This document shows, piece after piece, positions 10,521 to 22,994 of a stretch of DNA of 26,703 nt. Each line of letters opens with the position of its first letter. Position 1 is the first letter of the stretch. Made by a program: the position numbers and the translations under genes. The notes beneath the pieces are model-generated. The model saw only the letters and a list, made by a program, of their open reading frames with translations, was not told the DNA's origin and searched no databases. Origin of the DNA: Paraglomus occultum (lineage: Eukaryota; Glomeromycota; Glomeromycetes; Paraglomerales; Paraglomeraceae); contig CAJVPJ010000378.1 in the NCBI GenBank assembly GCA_910592205.1, forward strand, positions 1-26,703, read 5' to 3'.

Positions 10521-11650
10521 ACTCCCAAAAGACATTGTCTCGGACTTTACTTTTACCCAATGATTCAAACTCCTTATTGACTAATCCAATATACTCTCTA
10601 GTTGGGAACGGTATAACTATGTGAACCCATACACCAAACATATCAGCATCTCCGAGATCATCGTCGCAAGTCTGTGGTTGGTCTAAACATTTTTGATATG
10701 GAAATTGTGTTGTGTTAGAACAAGGAATGGGGCTCGGGCTTAGGGGAAGTTAAATATGGGAGAAGGGATGCGGAGTAGTGATAAATTGAGATGACGGGGG
10801 CGGATGACAAATGAAATGCTGTTTATTGCATTTGCCATCTCGCGTGGCCATTTGGAATCATGTGAGAGTATCGTATGTGTGTGGAGAAATGCTATGTTTG
10901 TCGTAGAGTGTAAACAAGTATAAATAATAGAAATAGTAATGCACGAGTATGAAGCATTATTATATGTATGGAATATGATTTGTAATAGTAATGGCTAGTG
11001 AATAACTTATTAAGCGAATTAAGGTTCATTTAATTATATTTGATATTTCATTTATTTAATGTTTATTGTGAATATCATTCTGTTTATCAAGGACCGAACC
11101 ACAACACAACCTGTATAACGCAAGCGGAATCAGTGGAGATTAACACAGTGTAATCTGGTTTATATTCTTTATATCTGCAGATTAGGTGTATCAATTGGTT
11201 CTGTTTATTTTAATTGCAGTATTACAATTATCAGTATATCGCATATAAATAATTTAATATATAATCTACAATGCAAAATGATGTAATATACACAGTATAA
11301 TAAAATTTATAATACTGCACCGTACTTTAAAATATACACACATGTATCACAATATTGTATCCAATACATTGCACACATTCTGTTTCTTCTCTTTGTTCTT
11401 GTAATCTCTACGTTCATCATGTGTTCTTATTGCGTTATTATATGCTTACTCTATTATCATCTATTCATATCCTTCTCCTACTGTCTCTGATTGATTGTTC
11501 GGCAGATCGGATTTACACTAGCCATAAAAGTTAATGATTAGCGAAAACATTTATGCGCAGACTAAGAAGTTCTCGCGCTTTCCCATATCAAGCCTGGACC
11601 ATTCTGTGTGTGACTCCTTTTTGTTTATGCCCATCACACACTCTCAAAGT

Positions 11651-11720
11651 TTACTTTTTTTCACCATCACCCCCCATTCCATCCCCCAACCTCCCTCCTC
11701 ATTCTATTTTCTATACTCCC
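11651..11720 (+). promoter_or_regulatory. Pyrimidine-rich promoter-type tract
   Basis: About 70 bp almost free of G on the plus strand, with runs of T and C, 280 bp before the CYC8 start. Such CT-rich tracts are typical just upstream of transcription starts in many fungi; the assignment is inference. Confidence 0.3.
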
Positions 11721-11991
11721 AGACAAGAAAAACACACTTCGTCAAGTGTGCAAGAAATATAGACTAAGAAGTAGTACCCAGCCCCACTCATCACACCCAA
11801 GGTACTCTCTTCCCACAATATTCTCTGGACACTTTTTTGTTTAACTGTCACTCATCGCACTCTATTGACACAGCCTACTGGCGTAGCGTGACAAGTTCCA
11901 AGTCAGGTATATGGACGTCTGTCGCTAATCTATATTCATTTCCACTTCCGCAACAGACTTGAGTACTCAAACAACTACTTTACTTTAGTCG

Positions 11992-12000
11992 ATGCAGTAA
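11992..12000 (+). promoter_or_regulatory. Two-codon uORF overlapping the CYC8 start
   Basis: ATG CAG TAA at 11992-12000 encodes Met-Gln; the last A of its stop codon is the first A of the CYC8 ATG (TAATG). If it is in the mRNA, ribosomes would stop exactly on the CYC8 start. The sequence ending in CAG at 11997 could instead be a 3' splice site of a 5'-UTR intron, which would remove it. Confidence 0.4.
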
Positions 12001-15000
12001 TGTCGTCGAGTGGCCAGCAGTCTTCTATAACGAAATTAGCCCAAGTCAACGAGCAAGCATGGCTTACGCTGGGTAAATATAATAATATACTGTTATTTAA
12101 TATAGCTATTTGGAACTCCCATTCCGGCAACTTGCAAAAAAAAGAATTGGAACACGATATATGTGTCCTTTCTTCTACGTGTTATACCTTTCAACGAGTA
12201 AATCGTAGGGAAACTTCTGCTTAAGAGCGAAAACGCACATATGCACAAAGGGAATGGATGTACGACTGCATACAACTACTATATCTCTTATCTTCCCTTT
12301 GTTTAATGCGTTATTCGTTTACCCTTCGCTACTTCTTGTTTACAATCCTTCTCTACTCTTGTTATCCTCATGTTATCATTCGTAACCCATCAACTTATGT
12401 TCTCCGATACCTTTTCTCATAAACCGCTCCCCTTCCCGATTGCCGATCCTAAGTAAAACAATGGGGATCGTCATAGTCTAATTAGTACGAAATACATTCA
12501 TGAATGCATTGTACACGTGATTATCTTGACAGTCTTTGAACATATCATTACCAAAATCCGTGGAAATGACGAAGATACAAACTTTACAAAGTCAATTCAT
12601 CAATCATTATCGGTATCATCACTACAACTAACGTTTTACTTGGTTCATTCGTTATATCAGGGCAAGTGGCGGAAATGATGTCAGACTATGACAGAGCAAT
12701 GCAAGCGTATGAAGCAGCCATTCGACATAACACATACTCTATCCCTGCTCTATCATCTATTGCAGCATTATGCAGGCATAGAGAGCAATTTCCAAGAGCT
12801 GTCGAATATTTTCAAAGGATATTGTCTATTGATCAGAATAATGGTGAAATTTGGGGTGCATTAGGTATGTATTGATGGAAGAAGTTGGGATTCGTTATTA
12901 TGTTTGGTTACTAATAGATGTATTCTGTTGGATAGGTCACTGTTACTTAATGATGGATGATTTACAAAAGGCTTATAGCGCTTATCAACAAGCTCTTTAC
13001 TATTTACCTAGTCCAAAGGTAATGTTGATATTATTTAACAAGATGCTAGATAATGTCAGTGTATTATATCGATCTCATATTTATTTATCGATCAGGAGCC
13101 TAAACTCTGGTACGGAATTGGTATTCTATATGATCGCTATGGTTCACTCGAACACGCGGAAGAAGCATTTTCGCAAGTTATGAGAATGGAGCCGAAATTT
13201 GAAAAGGCTAATGAAATATACTTCAGATTGGGTATTATATACAAACAGCAGCAAAAATACGAGTCTAGTCTTGGGGTATATATCGGTTATGCATTATCTG
13301 CATGAGTTGGCTAGAGTTGGCAAAACACTAATCAGAAGTCGTGATTCTAGTGCTTTAAATACATTCTACACAACCCCCCGCGCCCATTAACTGAAGTTGA
13401 TATATGGTTCCAAATTGGGCACGTGTATGACATGCAGAAAAACGTAAGTATGATTGTCGGAAACGTGACTGTTAACAAAATATCGGTAGTCTTCCCGTTA
13501 ATATCACATCGACATTGCCGTTTTTGCAATATCAAATGATGTACTTATGTTAACATATTCTAATGTCTGAATCAATGTCTGACAGTATACGGCAGCTAAA
13601 GACGCATATGAACGTGTGTTGGTTGAGAGTCCTAATCACGCCAAAGTTTTGCAACAGCTAGGATGGCTGTATCATCAACCAGGATCAGGTTTTACTGATC
13701 AAGAGCATGCTATCACATATCTAACAAAGTCCATTTCGTCAGGTGAGTTTGATTGCTAGCATGTCCGGATTAAAGTAGACGTAATGAGTGCAGTAACTGA
13801 ATATTTGCGTGTTATCCCATGTATAATAGATGATACTGATCCTCAATCGTGGTACCTGCTGGGTCGTTGTTTTATGGCGCAACAAAAGTATAACAAAGCA
13901 TACGAGGCATATCAACAAGCAGTGTAAGTAGAGATGGAGGGAATGGAAATAAAATACAGGACGTATGACACGCATAAGTAAATAGGAGAACAAGAATGAC
14001 TGCATTCTTAACCAATATTTACGCCAATTTATTGTTACAGTTATCGTGATAGTCAGAATCCAACTTTCTGGTGTTCAATCGGTGTACTGTATTATCAGAT
14101 TAGCCAGGTAAAATAAGAATAATTTGTATTTAGTTGTGATTCAAATTTATTCGGGGGTCTAACTCAAGCCCTGTTATTATAGTTCCGTGATGCATTGGAT
14201 GCCTATAGTCGTGCTATTCGTCTAAATCCAAGCATAAGTGAAGTTTGGTATGACTTGGGAACGCTCTACGAAGCATGTAATAATCAAATCTCGGATGCGT
14301 TAGATGCGTATCAACGAGCAGCAGACTTGGAGCCCAGTAATCCTCACATCAAGCTAAGATTACAAATGCTAAGAAATCAACAGGCCCAGGGTGGACAAAC
14401 TACCGCCCCAGTCCCACAAGATGTTATTAACCCACAGGCATATCAATCTCAGAATGGCGCATCGATGATAGGAAATCCTCAATACACGCAGCCGCCAGGA
14501 CCACAAGGTCCGCCACCTCTTTTGCAAAATTATGGCAACAGAAGTGTAGACAGCAGACCACCACATCAACAACCTCCACCCCTGAACATGAACTTTCCTC
14601 CAATTAGTCAGAACAGTGGAAGAGATCTTCCTCCAATTAATCGTAGTAGAAGCCCGGTTCCACCCTACAACTTAGCATCTCATCATCCACCACATATACG
14701 TGATTCTACTACTTCCCCCAATCAACCGCCCAGTTTCAATCCGGTTATGCAACCCCCACACGATGCAATGCAGCTACCGCCGCAATCCGCTCCACCGCCA
14801 TTACGTCATAATAACGAGAAACGACCGTCGCCACAATTACCCCATATTCCAGAAGACCGACGATCTAGTAGATATTCGCCACAATTACCAGAATCGCAAC
14901 CGTCAACACGCCAATACAATCCATCGCCGCGTATGGGTCCAGAACATTCCGCCTCTCAACACAACAGTTATCATCCTCATCAATCCATGCCTCTCCATTC

Positions 15001-16642
15001 TCAACCAGTAGTAGATCGTCGAGACACGCAAGAAATGTATGATCCCACAAAAGTCAAACCCGAAGAATCAAGTGTTAGACACGGAAATGGTGTACAGCAG
15101 TCTTCCCATCAGCCTTCATATCACACATCTGACACCCATCCTACCTCTCCGCCATCTCCTTCGCCCTCCTTAGCTCCTTCAGTACACGAATCTCATCAGT
15201 CACATCACCCACATCATGATTATCGTCAAGATCCTGCTATCAAACCAGAAGAATTGACAAATTCATCTTCAATAGAACACCCGAGCAGATCATCCATTCT
15301 CAACCCTCCCCATCCACCATCGCAACCACCACCACCACCAATGATAGATCATAGATTGCATGAGAATGAGAGCCCGGTCGAAGATAAATCGGTTCTCCCA
15401 GTTCACTATCGCCAAGAAGAACATCATCTTCGCCGAAGATCCCCTCCTCACATGCCCGAATTAAAACCACCGTTGGCTCAGTCTGAACTTTCTTCTCCGC
15501 CACCTCAAAGACCATCAGTTACACGTGAATCTCCAGTAAGAGAGAACGCGGGGTCGTCATACGGAATTAGTAATGGAGATAATAACAGTCCTGTATCTGC
15601 TAGTGAATTGCCTCGCAAATCGTCTTCGCCTGAACCACAACCCTCACGCATGTCATCAGGAGATGCATCAAGAGAGTTACCGAAACCGAACATTCTAAAT
15701 GATGAATCATCATCTGCTCCACACTCTCCTAACGAACCAAGATCCCCATCATTGGCAAGAATAGTTGATAATCCGATACAAACAGATGCCGAAGCAAATC
15801 AGAAACCGGTATTACCGGCTATCCGTACCACTTTACCACCTATTACATCGCCGCAGTCTGATAGGTCTGTATCAAGACAAGTTGAAGTTGATGACGACTA
15901 TGACGGCGGATCGGCTGCTGACACATTATTGACAATGCGAGATACGGCTGCACCGCTCAGTAGCGCATCTTCAGCATCATCGGGAGGACAGAAGCGGCCT
16001 TATTCTCCCAAGGCAGATGCTGAAGAAGATCGGGCACGAGAGGAGAATTCAGCGAAACGATCAAGGACTTCACCCACTACTCGTGCTAATAATGATGAGT
16101 CTTTGTTTCATCATCCATCTACTTCTTTACCATCATCTTCGGCATCATCGACACGTGATCAAGACCGAGAGCGGTCGCGTGATCGTGAGCGGGACCGGGA
16201 TAGAGATAGAGATCGGAGTGAGCGAGAAAGAGACCGTGACAGGGAAAGAGACAGAGATAGGGAACGAAGTGTAGACAGAGACAGAGATCGTGATCGGGAA
16301 AGAGACAGGGACACCAGAGATCATCGTGACAGAGATCGTGAACGTGATAGAGACAGCAGGGACAGCAGGGACAGCAGGGACAGCAGGGACAGCAGGGACC
16401 ACCGGGATAGGGATCGCGAGCGAGATAGGGATAGGGACAGAGACAGAGATAGAGACCGTGACAGGGATCGAGATCGTGACAGGGACCGAGATCGTGACAG
16501 AGATCGGGGTCGTGACAGAGAACGAGACAGAGAACGAGACAGGGATAGAGACAGAGACAGAGACAGAGATCGGGAGCGGAGGAAGTCCGACCAAAGTGCG
16601 AATGCTGGCAACTCGCATTCACCGGGTGCAGACTCGTTATAA
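12000..16642 (+). CDS. CYC8: CYC8/SSN6, TPR subunit of the Tup1-Cyc8 global co-repressor
   Basis: Predicted 1136-aa Cyc8/Ssn6, which with Tup1 forms the fungal co-repressor recruited by DNA-bound repressors. Nine exons: 12000-12072, 12661-12864, 12936-13018, 13096-13275, 13351-13443, 13586-13742, 13830-13923, 14041-14107, 14183-16642. Residues about 20-372 hold ten tandem tetratricopeptide repeats in the canonical Cyc8 order, with hallmark strings such as LGHCYLMMDDLQKAY, KANEIYFRLGIIYK, FWCSIGVLYYQISQFRDALD and EVWYDLGTLYEACNNQ. Residues about 373-974 are a disordered Pro/Ser/His/Gln-rich linker. Residues about 975-1118 are an almost pure Arg/Asp/Glu repeat, absent from yeast Cyc8 as I know it, ending in a short Ser/Asn tail. 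Intron 1 is unusually long (588 bp). The start follows from MSSSGQQSS leading straight into TPR1. Confidence 0.95.
12073..12660 (+). other. Long first intron of CYC8
   Basis: A 588-bp intron (GTAAAT...ATATCAG) between codons 24 and 25, four to nine times longer than the other introns here. The flanking exons join in phase to give the uninterrupted first TPR, so I see no missing exon. I found no C/D snoRNA boxes inside. It could carry regulatory sequence, as first introns often do. Confidence 0.6.
16150..16585 (+). repeat. Degenerate Arg-Asp/Arg-Glu coding repeat
   Basis: Imperfect 6-bp and 12-bp units (AGAGAC, CGTGAC, AGGGAT and relatives) encode alternating Arg-Asp and Arg-Glu through residues about 975-1118 of CYC8. 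The third-base variation shows an old, drifting tract rather than a fresh expansion, except for the block at 16352-16396. Confidence 0.85.
16352..16396 (+). repeat. Five perfect tandem copies of a 9-bp unit
   Basis: GACAGCAGG is repeated five times without change (16352-16360, 16361-16369, 16370-16378, 16379-16387, 16388-16396), encoding (Asp-Ser-Arg) units inside the CYC8 tail. Identity between copies, against a drifted background, points to recent slippage or unequal exchange. Confidence 0.9.
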
Positions 16643-17076
16643 TATTTTAGTATTTGATGTGCAAACTGTTCAGCATGATTTGTATTGAATTATCGATGAC
16701 TCTTGGCATTAAACGAATGATATGAAACGTTGAAAGTAAAGGTTCCAAGTAATGTTAGAAAATCCTGTGTTCATAGGCTACTGACGAGAGTATTCATCAT
16801 TATTCAATTAGTATCATACGATTATTATATTATTTTGTTTCCTTTATATTATTTCTTTCCCCTCCACTCTGATATGTTTTCTCACCATAGTTATTTGATG
16901 TGCCTGTCCTTAATAATAGGATATTCGCATCATTTAAAATTCTTTTATATATTTTTTTTGTTTGTTGGGATAGCAGAATGGTAAATTCAGGTCTTTAGTT
17001 AATATTGTTTTGGAATTAGTAAATAGTTTGTGAATTTTTCAGCTTTAAGTTTTCATGGAATGGTTCTGACGCAAAA

Positions 17077-17082
17077 AATAAA
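17077..17082 (+). terminator. Poly(A) signal, CYC8
   Basis: AATAAA 435 bp after the CYC8 stop, implying a fairly long 3' UTR if used. Confidence 0.4.
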
Positions 17083-17204
17083 GATTTTTGACATGTACAA
17101 GTGCACTGGTTGCATGTTCCCATTCAGTATACATTTTGTCTTCCAGTGGTTCAAAAATATTTAAGTAATTATCCATACGCCACTGGTCAGCTCACTAGAA
17201 AAAC

Positions 17205-17396
17205 ATGGAAATGCACTGCGTGAGGCATCTGCGCGGGACTGCGGATGCGGCCATTGACCTTGGCCGCCATTCTACATACTCGATGGCAGTGACCGATAAC
17301 GAGCATGGCAATTCTCCACGAACAAGTGAATTCTTCTTACTGGAATATGTTGATCCAATAAAAGCTGCGTTGAGCGATCATGATTACACGAAATAA
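17205..17396 (+). pseudogene. Ty1/copia reverse transcriptase-RNase H remnant
   Basis: A 63-codon open frame whose first two thirds resemble the end of a Ty1/copia reverse transcriptase domain and the start of its RNase H: HCVRHLRGTADAAIDLG fits the conserved R-LRGT-D segment, and TDNEHGNSPRTSEFFLL fits the stretch with DAD(W/H) and the RRSTSG motif, but the DAD and RSTSG residues are decayed. Codon composition is GC-richer than the surroundings. Nothing recognisable from the rest of the element, and no LTRs, was seen nearby. A chance open frame cannot be ruled out. Confidence 0.4.
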
Positions 17397-18920
17397 TGTA
17401 TGCAGGGCCCAAATGAATGTTTAACAACGCGTGATCTCTAAATTCAATTAGGTTTACCCCTTAGGGAATGCACCAGGGTTGTTTAATAACCACGTGCTGG
17501 GAAGCAAGATGGACACATGACATGCAATTTTAACTATCGCGAGGAAATGTTTACAATAATTAGTTTCATGGACAAAATTGGAAGTTATTGTTAGATTACT
17601 CTTAAATCGGTACACAAAGATTTCAGAGCATACCATTTGCATCAATATGTAAACCCGGTATTATTGACCTGATTTTTATATATCGTTCACTCTAAAACCT
17701 GATTTATACATTATCCTAATAATTAGTCTATTAATAACATTTGCGGAGCACTGACCTATACAATACCATTTGTTTCTCAATACAACAATTATCAAAGTAC
17801 AGGAAATAAATTTTGGCTAATCATACATCCATCTTACAATGTACTTTCGATCATGATAACAATAATGTATCGCAAGATTTATTTCTCGATGGAGAAAGTG
17901 AAGATAATCGTACAATTGTATATTAGTTTCTCAATAAAAGAATCACTAAACAAAGAAGGTAGAGCAATGCGGGAATTTATCTTATAATGTGTCCTTGATC
18001 TTGGGAACTTGTGATATAGTAATAGACTCTTATAATTATCCACAAAAACCATTTCTTCATATGTGCGGATAAATCGATTATCCTTGATGCACTATAGCGC
18101 AGTATTGCCTTCTCAATGACCGTTAATCTCTTTTCACTTCATTTTACATGCGTTTTCAGATATTAATATATTTTTGGATGAACATTCTGACCTGAAGCAG
18201 AAGCGAATGACAAATCATGTGGTTACACGGTTTCCTATATGTGTAACAATTTATATACCAGTCTCGCGTTATAACAGCCAAAAACTGGCAATAAAGTTCT
18301 AAATTATATAAAAAAAACTGCCAAAAACTTTTGAGATGTGCGTTTGTATCGGTCTCGCAACCTTCTAAAATAGGAAAAATTTGGCGACACACTTTATAAA
18401 ATCTCGGCACAAAATTTCTTATATAACGTTCTTATATAAAGATTAATTTTCATAGTAAAAATCGGGGCTGCCAAAAGCAGTATGGTAAAATGTATATTAA
18501 TACGAATATTCATATAAGCATTATGTGAATAATCATTACTACCAAGCAATCTTGATATCTGATGCTGGCGGCCGCAGACGCATTGTGCGCGTAAGCCACG
18601 CGCCCTGCCTTCGTTCTTGCAGTGTAAGATGAAAAAGTGGCTTAAATCAATGACACTTTTGATCAATGCTTCTGATCGCCCTACACGCGTAATAACTATT
18701 GCAAAACGTTATTCTCGATGGTATAAATGGGGTGAGAATTTGCAAGGGTTGTTTTCTTCATTAAAGACAGAATATTATCTGCAAACGGTTAAATAACATA
18801 ATTAGGATGTTATATAAAAGTGTGCGACGGGAATATTGACTAATCAAAATGCCAAATAAAATTCCCCTTCGATTCAACGATGTTACTATTTCGATTGTCT
18901 TTTGTCAAACCAAATGAAGC

Positions 18921-18926
18921 TTTATT
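18921..18926 (-). terminator. Poly(A) signal, PHAF1
   Basis: AATAAA on the minus strand, about 124 bp past the PHAF1 stop codon. Confidence 0.5.
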
Positions 18927-19049
18927 ATTGTTTAAAGGCATTTCGATTCGAAAATTTAATAAATAGTCGAAGATTACGCAGAATACTTCCACATAGCTGA
19001 GTTAGGATTATAGTATATGAAGCAATTGTTTGTTTACTCTACGTATCAA

Positions 19050-21367
<2,318 letters not shown>

Positions 21368-22994
21368 TACTGCGATAATAGAAGCCATGTCGAAGAGATC
21401 TGCGGCATATTTAAGACTGATCATTGTGGCACGTGCATCCTCAGAATACAATAAAAAGGCTCCTTAAAATTTCTACGACCAAAAGACATAGTAATAGTAT
21501 GAGTTCTACACTCAAAACGGTACTACGTGTGTGTTTCCTGGAAAAGAGACCTTAAATGCATAAGGTGCAATAAGCCTACAGTCATTAGAAAGCACGACTT
21601 TACTTTCTCTGACTATTTTATTTAAGCAATATATTGTTCGTAGTGTGGCGTATATACGGGAAACCCGCAGTATCAGTCATGCATTCCGAGGTTATTATGA
21701 ATATGGTATATACAGTTTTCAACGGTTATTCTGTTGATCCGAACGTCGAAATCAACTTGTTCCGTCATTATAAATGCTTGCCTGACCAATTTTATTTGTC
21801 CTTCTGTCAATGTCGTGACAATTTCTTTCTATTTGAGTTTATTTGACGATCCGAACTAGAGACGTTATCCTCTTTCAATAGTTAATAGAACCCATTATAG
21901 CACTATACTTTATAGTATTCACGTTTATTTATAGTTAAGTTTTATATTTGTAGGGAGATGGCCTTAACTTTTAACCGAAATTCACTGAACATTTTCAATC
22001 ATGCAGGACAGTCAGATATTTCTTGTCAGCCAAGAGCCGTTCGTAACTTAATTGGGTATTTTCTGCATTAAAATATGTAGTTGTAGAAAGTCTACTGAAG
22101 AGACCATACTTATCTTCATATATTATTCAATGCAACTTGTTTGTAACACAAATTCTAATTTATTTCCTTACTATCGCTATTATAATATATATACTTGCTA
22201 TGAGATTTAAGAGAGCCTACAAGTTCCATTCCGAATGTATAGCAACATCTGGACACAATCTCTCGGAGAGACGGAAACATTTTAGTTAACGTGTATTTCC
22301 AATCAGTATCTATTTACTTGAGAATGTACGTACTATTGGTCACCCGTGAAAAAGTTTTTCCGACATGAAAATCAAAATACTGCTATTACAGTAACTAATT
22401 TAAAGTTCATGTTTCTTCTGAAATACAATTAACTAGCTCCAAAAAGCAACACAAAAGCTGCGTGGCGCGTATCGGACAATAGAACTTTTTTCGGAAAAAG
22501 CTTTTTTCACATGTTCTACTAGTAAACTTCGAGAAGTGACCAATACACACTTTGCCCCCACTAAACGTTTCACGTGTTATTAGGGTTTGTTCCTTCCATC
22601 ATGCATGAGAGTTCGTTTACCCTACAATTACTGCGCTTATGACGAAACGTTGTACAACACTCCTACATTGATATATAAGTTTTTGACAATTGTAGTACAA
22701 TCGATCATGTTCAATCCCCATAATCTTATAAATACCTCGTGACAATGGGCATGCATTGAAAATTTTATTACTGAAATGATCGACAAAGATTTCAAAAAGA
22801 AAAAAAAAGACGCCCCAAACAAAATAGGAATTTCAAACGGCTATAAAAAGGTTACCTGTCCAACACACAACAATACCATTTCACAATATCTCCTAGATTT
22901 GCCAAATTACCATTGAATAACATATATAGACAAGTTTAGTACAGAATAGAATTCGATTACATATTACATCACTTACAATATACGCCCAAAAGAG
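21368..22994. other. Divergent PHAF1/ESA1 intergenic region
   Basis: This 1.6-kb region must hold both promoters. It includes CACGTG at 21430-21435 (63 bp before the PHAF1 start) and at 22571-22576, an inverted-repeat pair at 22334-22545, and AT-rich runs. Open frames on both strands near 21634-21846 overlap each other and match no family I can defend. Confidence 0.4.
22334..22545. repeat. 212-bp segment bounded by matching inverted arms
   Basis: TATTGGTCAC (22334-22343) is the exact reverse complement of GTGACCAATA (22536-22545). Inside, GTGAAAAAGTTTTTCCGA (22346-22363) is mirrored by a near-identical block at 22491-22510 that contains the palindrome AAAAAGCTTTTT (22495-22506). The spacing between outer and inner blocks differs (2 versus 25 bp). 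The outer decamer also occurs at 9165-9174. It may be a decayed miniature inverted-repeat element or a paired regulatory site; no clear target-site duplication flanks it. Confidence 0.5.

Larger units (their letters stand above)
8978..11999. other. 3-kb region upstream of CYC8, no confident gene
   Basis: This is the largest gene-free interval. It contains the promoters of CYC8 and of the membrane-protein gene, which is divergent to it. Seen in it: a paired CRE/ATF-like inverted repeat (10498-10520), a CACGTG E-box (10411-10416), a pyrimidine-rich tract (11651-11720), and a 77-codon open stretch on the minus strand (10749-10519) that I cannot assign. Several frames around 10320-10560 are open at once, which argues for low stop density there rather than a real gene. 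Confidence 0.4.
16643..19049. other. Convergent spacer between CYC8 and PHAF1
   Basis: This 2.4-kb spacer lies between two convergent genes. It holds the CYC8 poly(A) signal, a probable copia retroelement remnant (17205-17396), a CACGTG at 17491-17496, a small GC-richer patch near 18560-18620, and the PHAF1 poly(A) signal on the minus strand. No other gene is supported. Confidence 0.45.

Noticed and set aside
10320-10545. Three overlapping minus-strand open frames, one with a CxxxHTCPVC zinc-finger-like string
   Set aside because: Several frames are open over the same bases, which points to locally low stop density. No domain context supports the Cys/His string.
14369-15693. Open frames antisense to the CYC8 linker
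   Set aside because: They are shadows of the long Pro/Ser-rich coding exon and have no independent support.
16119-16688. Several long open frames in other frames and on the minus strand across the CYC8 tail
   Set aside because: The short repeat unit there has few stop codons in any frame. The translations are monotonous two-residue or Leu/Ser/Cys repeats, shadows of the Arg/Asp coding frame.
21673-21828. Minus-strand 52-codon stretch resembling an EF-hand (LTEGQIKLVRQAF ... RITVENCIYHIHNNLG)
   Set aside because: The loop spacing is off by one residue, the Gly and central ligands are missing, and no partner EF-hand exons were found on either side.
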